From: Defluviimonas sp. SAOS-178_SWC
GTDB lineage: Bacteria > Pseudomonadota > Alphaproteobacteria > Rhodobacterales > Rhodobacteraceae
Assembly: GCF_039830135.1 (NCBI RefSeq)
Contig: NZ_CP156081.1
Span: 1,350,001 to 1,414,000 of the forward strand
DNA length: 64,000 nt
Reading direction: 5' to 3'
The position numbers and the translations under genes are program-made. Position 1 is the stretch's first letter. Every line of letters starts with the position of its first letter. This document shows, piece by piece, positions 45,104 through 53,635 of this stretch. A model generated the notes under the pieces. That model searched no databases, had not been told where the DNA came from, and saw nothing but the letters and a program-made list of their open reading frames with translations.

Positions 45104-45772
45104 ATGTCACGCGGCATTGTCCAAACGTTGTCACCAATAACCCTGCTGGGCGCAGGAAATGTTGAGCGCGGAAGCCTTTACCGGGCGCTGCGCATCGCTC
45201 CCTATCTCGTAGCGGCCGATGGTGGCGCCAATGTGGCGGTGGCGGCGGGGCATGTTCCCGATGCCGTGATCGGCGATCTCGATTCGGTGAACGATGCCGC
45301 GCGGTCCGCGATTCCGGACGATCGTTTCCACTGCGTGGCGGAACAGGAAACCACGGATTTCGAGAAATGCCTGCAACGGATCGAGGCGCCGTTCATCCTC
45401 GGCCTCGGTTTCGCGGGGCCCCGTGCGGATCACACGCTCGCGGTCTGGAACGCGCTGTCACGGCACGGGCATCGGCGCTGCCTGATCCTCGGGCGCGAGG
45501 ACGTGGCCTTCATCGCCCCGCGCCGGATCGGCCTTGCACTCGCGCCCGGCACGCGGGTCTCGCTCTTTCCGATGGCGGCGGTCACGGGGACGAGCCGGGG
45601 GTTGCGCTGGCCGATCGGCGGGCTCCATTTCGCGCCGGACGGGCGGGTCGGCACCTCGAACGAGGCGACAGGCCCGGTCGAGATGGAGTTCGAGGTGGCG
45701 CGGATGCTGGTGATCCTGCCGAAAGCGGCGCTTAAAGCGGCGATTGCGGGGCTGCAAGCGTCCGCGTGGTAA
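45104..45772 (+). CDS. thiN: thiamine diphosphokinase
   Basis: Pyrophosphorylates thiamine to the cofactor. 222 residues. Motifs AADGGAN (37-43), VIGDLDS (55-61) and EQETTDFEKCLQ (80-91) form the family's active site. The C-terminal beta domain carries GTSRGLRWPIGGL and TSNEATG. Start ATG 45104 (MSRGIVQTL) is taken by family convention, although no clear ribosome site precedes it; an ATG at 45044 is in frame. The last 41 bases overlap the convergent transporter gene. Confidence 0.85.
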   Translation: MSRGIVQTLSPITLLGAGNVERGSLYRALRIAPYLVAADGGANVAVAAGHVPDAVIGDLDSVNDAARSAIPDDRFHCVAEQETTDFEKCLQRIEAPFILGLGFAGPRADHTLAVWNALSRHGHRRCLILGREDVAFIAPRRIGLALAPGTRVSLFPMAAVTGTSRGLRWPIGGLHFAPDGRVGTSNEATGPVEMEFEVARMLVILPKAALKAAIAGLQASAW

Positions 45773-46673
45773 GCCGTTCGGCCCGCGCCAGCCGGCGTTC
45801 GCGGTGGATGACGTAGAGCCCCGAGGCGACGATGATCGCGATGCCGGTGAAGGTGAGCGCGTTGGGGAAATCGCTGAAGAAGATATAGCCCAGAAGCGTC
45901 GCGGTGACGATTTCGAGGTAGTGGAGCGGCGCCAGCGTGGAGGAGGGCGCGAATTTCAGCGCATAGGTGATCGCCATGTGGCTGACCGTCGAGGCGAGCC
46001 CGACGCAGAAGACCCAGAGCCAGAAGATCCCTTGCGGCAGGACGAAGCTGATCGGCGCCGCACCGACTGCCGTGCCGAGGCCGAGGAGCGGCAGGCAGAG
46101 CAGGGCCGCGAGGGCCGCCGTGTGGAACTGCATCGTCACCGGATGCACGTCGCGCGACAGGTGCCGCGTCACCAGCATGTAGAGCGCGAAACTGACCGCG
46201 GTGCCGAGCGGGAAGAGCGCCACGGCGCCGAAGGCGGCAAAGGACGGCTGGATCACGAAGAGCGAGCCGAGGAAACCGACGATACAGGCCGCCAGCCGGC
46301 GGGGGCCGACCTGCTCGCCAAGGACAAGCCGGCCGATGAGAAGGATCACGAACGGCTCGACGAAGACGATGGCGAGCGCATCGGCGATCGGCATGACCCG
46401 GACGGCGGCGACGAAGCAGTAGGTGGAGGCGACGAGCATCAGCGCGCGAAGCGTGGCAAGGCCGAGCGTGCGCCGGTTGAGCCGCAGCGGCAGGTTCATG
46501 AGGAGGACGACAGGGAGCATCAGAACCGCCTGCACGATCGCACGGCCAAGGACGATCACGCCCACCGGCACACCCTGGGCGGCGAGCTTCGAGGCGACGT
46601 CGATTAGGGGCGCGATGATGCAGAAGGCGATCATCAGCGCGACGCCGGGCAATATGCGGTCGGTCTGGTTCAT
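45732..46673 (-). CDS. DMT-superfamily (EamA) transporter
   Basis: Inner-membrane protein of 313 residues with ten hydrophobic helices in two EamA repeats: the first ends near VEPFVILLIGRLVLGEQVGP, the second near LHYLEIVTATLLGYIFFSDF. The VLGRAIVQAVLMLPVV and FVEPF features match metabolite exporters of the group. Substrate unknown. Its last 41 coding bases are shared, antisense, with thiN. Confidence 0.88.
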   Translation of the reverse strand: MNQTDRILPGVALMIAFCIIAPLIDVASKLAAQGVPVGVIVLGRAIVQAVLMLPVVLLMNLPLRLNRRTLGLATLRALMLVASTYCFVAAVRVMPIADALAIVFVEPFVILLIGRLVLGEQVGPRRLAACIVGFLGSLFVIQPSFAAFGAVALFPLGTAVSFALYMLVTRHLSRDVHPVTMQFHTAALAALLCLPLLGLGTAVGAAPISFVLPQGIFWLWVFCVGLASTVSHMAITYALKFAPSSTLAPLHYLEIVTATLLGYIFFSDFPNALTFTGIAIIVASGLYVIHRERRLARAERLTTRTLAAPQSPL

Positions 46674-46754
46674 CGCTCCGCGCTACAGCGACGGGCGGGG
46701 GGCGTCCATCCCGAAAGCGACCTCGCCGACCGTTTCGGGGATGGTCCGCTTCCG

Positions 46755-48131
46755 TCAGCAGTTCGGGACGTTGACCGCCAGGCCGCCGAGCGAGGTTTCC
46801 TTGTATTTCTCATGCATGTCGTGGCCGGTCTGGCGCATCGTCTCGATCGCGACATCGAGCGGCACGAAATGCTGGCCATCGCCCCTGAGCGCGAGCGAGG
46901 CGGCCGACACCGCCTTGATCGCGCCGAGGCCGTTGCGCTCGATGCAGGGCACCTGGACGAGGCCCTTCACCGGGTCGCAGGTCATGCCGAGATGGTGTTC
47001 GAGCGCGATCTCGGCCGCGTTCTCCACCTGCTCGGGCGTGCCCCCCATCACCGCCGCGAGCCCGGCGGCGGCCATCGCCGCGGCGGAGCCGACCTCGGCC
47101 TGGCAACCGCATTCGGCGCCGGAGATCGAGGCGTTGGTCTTGACAATGCCGCCGATCGCCGCCGCCGTCAGGAGGAAGTCGCCGACTTTCGACGCGGACG
47201 CCCCCGGCACGTGGCCAAGCCAGTAGCGGATCACCGCCGGCAGCACCCCGGCGGCGCCGTTGGTGGGCGCGGTGACGACCTGGCCGCCGGCGGCGTTCTC
47301 CTCGTTCACCGCCATCGCATAGGTCGACATCCAGTCGTTGATCACGTGCGGCGCGGTCAGGTTCATCCCCCGTTCGGCCAGAAGCGCCTCGTGGATCGCC
47401 TTCGCGCGGCGCCGCACCTTCAGCCCGCCGGGCAGGATCCCGTCGGTCGCAAGGCCCCGGTCGATACAGTCGTTCATCACCTGCCAGATCCGGTCCATGC
47501 CCCGGTCGAGGTCGGCGGCGGAGCGGAAATGCAGCTCGTTCGCGCGCTTCATCTCGGCGATGCTCTTGCCCGAGGCGGCGGCCATTTCGAGCATCCTCGC
47601 GGCGGTCTCGAACGGGTAGGGGCAGCCCGAGGGGGCGGCCGCCACGCGCCCGGCATTCGCGTGTTCGGCTTCGGTCAGGACAAAGCCGCCGCCGATGGAA
47701 TAGTAGGTCTCCTGAAGGATCACGTCGCCCTGCGCGTCGGTCGCCATCAGGATCATGCCATTGGCATGGCCCGGAAGCGGGTGGCCGTAGTCGAAGACGA
47801 GATCGGTCGCGGGGGCGAAGCGGAGCGTCGGCAGGCCGGGCGGTGTCACGGTGCCGGTCTCGGCGATGGCGGCGAGCACCGCCTCGGCCTTCCCGGCGTC
47901 ATAGGTGTCGGGCGCGAAACCGGCAAGGCCGAGGATCGTCGCCCTGTCGGTCGCGTGGCCCTTTCCAGTGAAGGCGAGCGAGCCGTGGAGCGAGGCGCGT
48001 AGCCCGTGAGGATGAAAGGGCGAAGCGCGCAGGGTTTCGAGGAACCGCGCCCCGGCGACCATCGGCCCCATCGTGTGCGACGAGGAGGGGCCGACACCGA
48101 CCTTGAACATGTCGAAGACGGAGAGAAACAT
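46755..48131 (-). CDS. sdaA: L-serine ammonia-lyase, iron-sulfur type, single chain
   Basis: Deaminates L-serine to pyruvate. 458 residues combining beta and alpha domains. The beta-domain signature is [17 protein letters not shown] at 11-27. Cysteine ligands of the 4Fe-4S cluster are expected in [16 protein letters not shown] and [19 protein letters not shown]. Start ATG 48129-48131 ([12 protein letters not shown]) is the usual one. Preceded at 10 bases by a glutathione transferase gene in the same orientation. Confidence 0.95.
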   Translation of the reverse strand: MFLSVFDMFKVGVGPSSSHTMGPMVAGARFLETLRASPFHPHGLRASLHGSLAFTGKGHATDRATILGLAGFAPDTYDAGKAEAVLAAIAETGTVTPPGLPTLRFAPATDLVFDYGHPLPGHANGMILMATDAQGDVILQETYYSIGGGFVLTEAEHANAGRVAAAPSGCPYPFETAARMLEMAAASGKSIAEMKRANELHFRSAADLDRGMDRIWQVMNDCIDRGLATDGILPGGLKVRRRAKAIHEALLAERGMNLTAPHVINDWMSTYAMAVNEENAAGGQVVTAPTNGAAGVLPAVIRYWLGHVPGASASKVGDFLLTAAAIGGIVKTNASISGAECGCQAEVGSAAAMAAAGLAAVMGGTPEQVENAAEIALEHHLGMTCDPVKGLVQVPCIERNGLGAIKAVSAASLALRGDGQHFVPLDVAIETMRQTGHDMHEKYKETSLGGLAVNVPNC

Positions 48132-48141
48132 CGGCGTCCTT

Positions 48142-48852
48142 TCAGGTGGCGCTGCCCTCTGGCGGGCAGGCATAGGAGGGGTGGGTGAAGATCGTCGCGC
48201 CGAGGCCCTCGGCCTCCGCGGCGGCGCGGGCGGAAGGCCTCGTCTCCATCGCGGCGGCGACCGCGTGGAGGGCGGGGACGGCGGCAAGATCGAACCAGCC
48301 GGCCGTGTCCTGAGGGTAAAGTGCGACCCAGCGCAGGAGCGGGGGCAGGTAGCAGGTCAGGACCGATGGCGTGTCGGGCCGGAACCAGGCGGGCTGTGTC
48401 GCGGCCATCGCGTCGAGAAGCGCCAGGTGCCGGGAGATCCGGGCGCGCGTCGCGGCGGCGAAGGCCGGTACGGCCTCGGGCGCGCCGGCATGGCGTTCGG
48501 GGTAGAAGAGCATCCTGAGGTCGGCATGCAGTGTGTTCGACGTGAAGAACAGCCACTTGAGAAAGCCCGCTCGATCGGCCGATCCCGGCGCGGGCGCCAT
48601 CGCGCCGTGGCGTTCGGAAAGCCAGAGGAGGATCGCCGCCGTCTCGAAGATCGGGCCGTCCGGGGTTTCCAGGGCCGGGATCAGCCCGGCGGGATTGAGC
48701 GTCCGGTAACCGGCGTTGTCCTGCTGGCGGGCGGAGCGGTCCACCAGCGCCGTTCGGTAGGGCAGGCGCAATTCCTCCAGCATCAGCCGCACGATGAGCG
48801 AGGCATTGTCAGGGGCGTAGTGGAGGACGTAGTCGGGCGCGGTTCCGGTCAT
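48142..48852 (-). CDS. glutathione S-transferase family protein
   Basis: 236 residues. The N-terminal half has the thioredoxin-like glutathione domain (DYVLHYAPDNASLIVRLMLE) with the cis-proline loop GLIPALETPDGPIFETAAIL. The helical half includes RISRHLALLDAM. Start ATG 48850-48852 (MTGTAPDYVLHY); the frame is open upstream, but with composition unlike coding sequence. Probably co-transcribed with sdaA. Substrate unknown. Confidence 0.83.
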   Translation of the reverse strand: MTGTAPDYVLHYAPDNASLIVRLMLEELRLPYRTALVDRSARQQDNAGYRTLNPAGLIPALETPDGPIFETAAILLWLSERHGAMAPAPGSADRAGFLKWLFFTSNTLHADLRMLFYPERHAGAPEAVPAFAAATRARISRHLALLDAMAATQPAWFRPDTPSVLTCYLPPLLRWVALYPQDTAGWFDLAAVPALHAVAAAMETRPSARAAAEAEGLGATIFTHPSYACPPEGSAT

Positions 48853-49026
48853 CCTGCCCTTATCCTCCGGCCCGGGCGCCCGGGCGAGACGGAAAACGAC
48901 GCTTTGCCGCGAAATACGCTCGGCGTCGCGGTAACACGGTCCGCCGGGCGCATAGGGCGATTTCACGCTCGCACCCGGACACCATCTTTCCTATAAGCGT
49001 CGCGTGCCACCCTGACGGAGAGAAAA

Positions 49027-49815
49027 ATGCCGGCCGACCTGCCCCCCATCGACAAGGCGAAATTCGTGGCCGCGAAGCGTGCCGTGGCCTTCATCGAAGG
49101 CGGGATGCGCGTCGGCCTCGGCACAGGATCGACGGCGGCCTGGATGGTGCGCTGCCTTGGGGAGCGCGTCCGCAACGAGGGGCTGAAGATCACCGGGGTT
49201 CCGACATCGAGCCGCACCGCCGCGCTCGCCCGTGAGGAGGGCATCGAGGTCGTCACGCTTGACCAGGCACGCTGGCTCGACCTGACGATTGACGGGACCG
49301 ACGAATTCGACGCCGACCTCAACCTCATCAAAGGGGGCGGCGGGGCGCTTCTACAGGAAAAGATCGTCGCGACCGCCTCCGACCAGATGATCGTCATCGC
49401 CGATGCGGCGAAGGAGGTTGCCCATCTCGGGGCCTTCCCGCTGCCGATCGAGGTGATCGGCTTCGGCTGGCAGACCTCCAAGGCGCTTGTCGAGGAAATG
49501 CTGGTGTCGCTGGACGTTCTTGGGCGCGAAATCACGCTCAGGATGAATGGCGACCGGCCCTATATTACCGACGAGGGCAACCATATCCTCGACCTCCATC
49601 TCGGCCGGATCGGCAATGCCCGGCAACTCGCGCTGGCGCTCAACCAGGTGCCGGGCGTGGTTGAAAACGGGCTTTTCATCGATATCTGTGATCGCGTCAT
49701 CATCGGTCACGGCGACGGCCAGGTGGAGACGCGCGACATCAATACCGGCGCGGTCGAACGCGAGCGGATCGAGTTCGCGGAAACCGACAACCTCTTCACC
49801 GATCTCGGGGAGTGA
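49027..49815 (+). CDS. rpiA: ribose-5-phosphate isomerase A
   Basis: Interconverts ribose-5-phosphate and ribulose-5-phosphate in the pentose phosphate pathway. 262 residues. Phosphate loop GLGTGSTA at 30-37, catalytic region DGTDEFDADLNLIKGGGGAL near 90-110 and the lysine in LLQEKIVA. A C-terminal DLHLGRIGNARQLALALNQV segment is normal for the family. Forms a pair with gor 21 bases downstream, linking NADPH supply and glutathione reduction. Confidence 0.96.
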   Translation: MPADLPPIDKAKFVAAKRAVAFIEGGMRVGLGTGSTAAWMVRCLGERVRNEGLKITGVPTSSRTAALAREEGIEVVTLDQARWLDLTIDGTDEFDADLNLIKGGGGALLQEKIVATASDQMIVIADAAKEVAHLGAFPLPIEVIGFGWQTSKALVEEMLVSLDVLGREITLRMNGDRPYITDEGNHILDLHLGRIGNARQLALALNQVPGVVENGLFIDICDRVIIGHGDGQVETRDINTGAVERERIEFAETDNLFTDLGE

Positions 49816-49835
49816 GGCCAGACAACGGGGGCCGG

Positions 49836-51194
49836 ATGGCGTTCGACTACGATCTCTTCGTCATCGGTGGCGGGTCTGGTGGTGTCCGGGCGGCGCGGAT
49901 CGCGGCCGGGGAGCATGGCGCCAGGGTGGCGCTGGCGGAAGAATACCGGATGGGCGGCACCTGCGTCATCCGGGGCTGCGTTCCGAAGAAGCTGATGGTC
50001 TTCGCGTCGTCCTATGCCGCCGCGATGGAGGATGCGCGTGCCTATGGCTGGGACGTCAAGACGGGTCCCTTCGACTGGACGGTGTTCCGCGCCAAGCTCG
50101 ATGCCGAACTCGACCGGCTGGAACGTGTCTACCGCGCCGGGCTCGACCGGGCCGGGGTAACGGTCCACGACTGCCGCGCCACGGTCGAGGATCCGCACAC
50201 GGTGCGGCTGGCGGATGGCGGGACCGTCACGGCAAAGCACATCCTGATCGCCACCGGCGGCAGGCCCTTCGTGCCGGAGATGGCGGCGACGGCCGGGGCC
50301 ATGACCTCGAACGACATCTTCAAGATGGACGCCTTGCCGAAATCCGTGCTGATCGTCGGCGGCGGCTTCATCGCCTGCGAGTTCGCCTGCATCCTGAACG
50401 GAATGGGCGTCCATGTGACGCAATATTATCGCGGCGAACAGATCCTGCGCGGGTTCGATGGCGAGGCGCGGGGGCATATCGCCGAACTCATGCGCGAGAA
50501 CGGCGTCAACCTGCATGTCGGCACCGACGTGCTTGGGATGAAGCGCGTCGAGGGCGGCACCTGGGTCAAGTCCACCGACGGGCGCGAGGCGGTCTATGAC
50601 GCCGTCGTCTACGCGACGGGCCGTGTGCCGAACACCGAGGGGCTTGGTCTCGATGAGGTGGAGGTGAAGCTCGGGCGCCAGGGAGAGGTGGTCGTCGACG
50701 AATGGTCGCAGACCGCCGTGCCGTCGATCTTCGCGGTGGGCGACGTGACGGACCGCATCAACCTGACGCCGGTCGCGATCCGCGAGGGCCACGCCTTCGC
50801 CGACACGATTTTCGGCGCGAAGCCCACCAGGGCGGACCACGAGCTGGTGGCGAGCGCGGTCTTCACCCAGCCGGAATTCGGCACCGTCGGCATGACCGAG
50901 GAAGCGGCGCGGGACGATCGGCCGATCGAGGTCTACGCGACCTCGTTCCGCCCGATGCAGTCGGCCTTCGCCGGACGGCCCGACCGGGTGATGATGAAGC
51001 TTATCGTCTGCGCCGAGACGCGCAGGGTTCTCGGCTGCCATATCGTTGCCCCCGGCGCGGGCGAGATGATCCAGTTGGCCGCCGTGGCGATCAAGATGGG
51101 CGCCACGAAAGAGGATTTCGACCGCACCGTCGCCGTCCACCCGGTCATGGCCGAGGAACTGGTGACGTTGCGAAAGCCGGTCCGGACGGCTTGA
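49836..51194 (+). CDS. gor: glutathione-disulfide reductase
   Basis: NADPH-dependent flavoenzyme that reduces oxidised glutathione. 452 residues. FAD loop VIGGGSGGVRAARIAA at 9-24, redox disulfide C43/C48 in GGTCVIRGCVPKK, NADPH-binding VGGGFIACEFACIL, and the C-terminal interface motif AVHPVMAEELVTLR with the catalytic His/Glu pair. Start ATG 49836 (MAFDYDLFVI). The class is glutathione reductase rather than lipoamide dehydrogenase because of the GTCVIRGCVPKK form. Confidence 0.93.
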   Translation: MAFDYDLFVIGGGSGGVRAARIAAGEHGARVALAEEYRMGGTCVIRGCVPKKLMVFASSYAAAMEDARAYGWDVKTGPFDWTVFRAKLDAELDRLERVYRAGLDRAGVTVHDCRATVEDPHTVRLADGGTVTAKHILIATGGRPFVPEMAATAGAMTSNDIFKMDALPKSVLIVGGGFIACEFACILNGMGVHVTQYYRGEQILRGFDGEARGHIAELMRENGVNLHVGTDVLGMKRVEGGTWVKSTDGREAVYDAVVYATGRVPNTEGLGLDEVEVKLGRQGEVVVDEWSQTAVPSIFAVGDVTDRINLTPVAIREGHAFADTIFGAKPTRADHELVASAVFTQPEFGTVGMTEEAARDDRPIEVYATSFRPMQSAFAGRPDRVMMKLIVCAETRRVLGCHIVAPGAGEMIQLAAVAIKMGATKEDFDRTVAVHPVMAEELVTLRKPVRTA

Positions 51195-51259
51195 TTTTCA
51201 CGAGATAAAGACCAGTTGGGATGTGACATGCGAATGCGAATGACGGGGAGAGTGAACTG

Positions 51260-52402
51260 ATGGCTGGAAGCGGAGGCCCCTGGGGCGGTGGCGGATCCGA
51301 CGGCGACGACGACAACGACCGGCCGGGTGGCCGGGGCGGGCGTCGTCCGGGCGAGGGGCCGCAGATCCCCGAGATCGAGGAGATCGTCAAGAAGGGCACC
51401 GAACAGCTGCGCGTCCTGATGGGCGGGCGCGGCGGGCCGCGCGGGCCGGTGAACGGCGGCGGCGGCGGCCCGTCGGGGCCGGCCCTCACGCGCGGGACGC
51501 TGGGAATCGCGGTGCTGGCGGCGGCGGGTCTCTGGGCCTTCGCGTCGTTCTATACGGTGAAGCCGGAAGAGCAGTCGGTGGAACTGTTCCTGGGCAAGTT
51601 CTCATCCATCGGCGAGCCGGGCCTGAACTTCGCACCGTGGCCGGTCGTCACCGCGAACGTGATCCCGGTCACGCCGGAACGGACCGAGGATATCGGAGTC
51701 GGGCGTGGCGGGTCGGATAGCGGGCTGATGCTGACCGGCGACGAGAACATCGTCGACATCGACTTCCAGGTCGTCTGGAACATCAACGATTCGCAGAAAT
51801 ACCTCTTCAACCTGCGTGACCCCGAACTGACGATCAACGCGGTGGCCGAGGCGTCGATGCGCGAGATCATCGCGCAGTCGCAACTCGCCCCGATCCTCAA
51901 CCGCGACCGCGGCATCATTGCCGAGCGGCTGAAGGAGCTGATCCAGTCGACGCTCGACAGCTACGAATCCGGCCTGAACATCGTGCGGGTGAACTTCGAC
52001 CGCGCCGATCCGCCGCGCGAGGTCATCGACGCGTTCAAGAACGTGCAGTCGGCCGAGCAGCAGCGCGACCGCTTGCAGAAAGAGGCCGACGCCTATGCAA
52101 ACACGGTGCTCGCCGGGGCGCGCGGTCAGGCCGCGCAGCTTCTGGAAGAGGCCGAAGGCTACCGCGCCCAGGTCGTGAACCAGGCGGAAGGTGAGGCGAG
52201 CCGCTTCTCGGCGGTTCTGGCCGAATACGCGAAGGCGCCGGAGGTGACGCGCAAGCGTCTCTACCTCGAAACGATGGAAGAGGTGATGGGCCGGGTCGAC
52301 AAGGTCATCATCGACGAGAACCAGGGCGGGCAGGGTGTCGTGCCCTATCTGCCGCTGAACGAGCTTGGCAAGAAACCGGCGACGACCGGGGGGAGCAACT
52401 GA
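51260..52402 (+). CDS. hflK: FtsH protease modulator HflK
   Basis: Membrane-anchored SPFH/band 7 protein of 380 residues that with HflC encloses FtsH. A Gly/Asp/Pro-rich N-terminus (about 75 residues) is followed by one membrane helix (79-98, GTLGIAVLAAAGLWAFASFY) and the band 7 domain (EEQSVELFLGKFSSIGEPGL). The helical part has EQQRDRLQKEADAYANTVLA and AEGYRAQVVNQAEGEASRFS. TGATG overlap with hflC. Confidence 0.95.
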   Translation: MAGSGGPWGGGGSDGDDDNDRPGGRGGRRPGEGPQIPEIEEIVKKGTEQLRVLMGGRGGPRGPVNGGGGGPSGPALTRGTLGIAVLAAAGLWAFASFYTVKPEEQSVELFLGKFSSIGEPGLNFAPWPVVTANVIPVTPERTEDIGVGRGGSDSGLMLTGDENIVDIDFQVVWNINDSQKYLFNLRDPELTINAVAEASMREIIAQSQLAPILNRDRGIIAERLKELIQSTLDSYESGLNIVRVNFDRADPPREVIDAFKNVQSAEQQRDRLQKEADAYANTVLAGARGQAAQLLEEAEGYRAQVVNQAEGEASRFSAVLAEYAKAPEVTRKRLYLETMEEVMGRVDKVIIDENQGGQGVVPYLPLNELGKKPATTGGSN

Positions 52403-53274
52403 TGAACCGCGCAACCCTTCTTCTTCCCGTCGCAGTCATCGCCATCGCAGCGGCGCTCTCGTCGATCTTCATCGTCGACGAGCGCGAAAAGGCGCTCGTT
52501 CTCCAGTTCGGCCAGATCAAGGCCGTGCGCGAGGAGCCGGGGCTCTACTTCAAGCTGCCGATCATCCAGGAGGTCGTACGTTACGACGACCGTATCCTTG
52601 GCCTCGACGTCGATCCGCTGGAGGTGACGCCGCTCGATGACCGGCGTCTGGTCGTCGACGCCTTCGCGCGCTACCGCATCGCCGATGTGCAGCGCTTCCG
52701 ACAGGCCGTCGGCGCCTCGGGCGTGGCGCTGGCCGAGAACCGCATCGACACGATCCTGCGCGCGCAGACGCGCGAGGTTCTGGGCTCCGTCACCTCGTCC
52801 GAGATCCTATCGGCTGACCGCGCCTCCTTGGCCGGGCGCATCCGCGAAGCCTCGCGCAACGAGGCCAGCTCGCTCGGCGTCGACATCATCGACGTGCGGC
52901 TGAAGCGCACCGACCTGCCGGAACAGAACCTCGACGCGACCTTCGCCCGGATGCGGGCGGAACGCGAACGCGAGGCCGCCGACGAGGTGGCGCGCGGGAA
53001 CGAGGCCGCGCAGCGCGTGCGCGCGCAGGCCGACCGCACCAAGGTCGAACTCGTCTCGGACGCCCAGCGTCAGGCCGAGATCATCCGCGGCGAGGCCGAT
53101 GCGCGACGGAACGCCGTCTTTGCCGAGGCCTACGGCGCGAACCCCGAATTCTTCGACTTCTACCGGTCGCTCGCCGCGTACCGGGCGGGCCTTCTCGCGG
53201 GGAATTCGACGATGGTCATGGCGCCGGACAGCGAGTTCTTCGACTATCTGAAGTCGGCCAGTCCGAAGCCCTGA
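52402..53274 (+). CDS. hflC: FtsH protease modulator HflC
   Basis: Partner of HflK, 290 residues, with an N-terminal membrane anchor (LLLPVAVIAIAAALSSIFIV) and a periplasmic-side band 7 domain (EKALVLQFGQIKAVREEPGL, then RYDDRILGLDVDPLEVTPLD). LGVDIIDVRLKRTDLPEQ is diagnostic. Translationally coupled to hflK. Confidence 0.95.
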   Translation: MNRATLLLPVAVIAIAAALSSIFIVDEREKALVLQFGQIKAVREEPGLYFKLPIIQEVVRYDDRILGLDVDPLEVTPLDDRRLVVDAFARYRIADVQRFRQAVGASGVALAENRIDTILRAQTREVLGSVTSSEILSADRASLAGRIREASRNEASSLGVDIIDVRLKRTDLPEQNLDATFARMRAEREREAADEVARGNEAAQRVRAQADRTKVELVSDAQRQAEIIRGEADARRNAVFAEAYGANPEFFDFYRSLAAYRAGLLAGNSTMVMAPDSEFFDYLKSASPKP

Positions 53275-53277
53275 CGA

Positions 53278-53481
53278 ATGCAGGGCTTCGCGCTCATCCT
53301 CCTGGCTATCGGGCTGGTTCTGTCGCTGGAGGGGCTGGTGCTTGCACTGGCCCCTTCGCGCATCGACGAGATCCTGGAACTGATCCGGCGGATGCCGGTG
53401 GAAACCCGCCGGAACCTCGGCCTTGGCGCCGTCGCGCTGGGCGTCGCGCTCATTTGGCTTGCGACCGGGCTTGCGGGCTGA
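53278..53481 (+). CDS. DUF2065 small membrane protein
   Basis: 67 residues with two hydrophobic helices (FALILLAIGLVLSLEGLVLA and LGLGAVALGVALIWLATGLA) joined by the conserved APSRIDEILELIRRMP loop. DUF2065 members are often found after hflC. Starts three bases after the hflC stop. Role unknown; association with the HflKC complex is inferred from position. Confidence 0.88.
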   Translation: MQGFALILLAIGLVLSLEGLVLALAPSRIDEILELIRRMPVETRRNLGLGAVALGVALIWLATGLAG

Positions 53482-53539
53482 GACAATCACATGGCGACCG
53501 CAAGGGTCGATCACATCGAGTTGAGGATGCGCGACGGAG

Positions 53540-53567
53540 TTTGAATTGCGCCGCCGCGTTCCTACTT
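53540..53567 (+). promoter_or_regulatory. candidate sigma-32 (RpoH) promoter of degP
   Basis: TTTG (53540-53543), 17 bases, then CCTACTT (53561-53567). Compared with the alphaproteobacterial RpoH pattern CTTG-N17-CYTATNT this has one mismatch in each element. It lies 69 bases before the degP start in an otherwise empty 154-base gap. Confidence 0.4.
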
Positions 53568-53635
53568 CGATGGTAAAGACGGTGTCCGGCCGACGGACGG
53601 CCCGATGCCGGCATGGGAAGAACAGGGAGTTTTGT

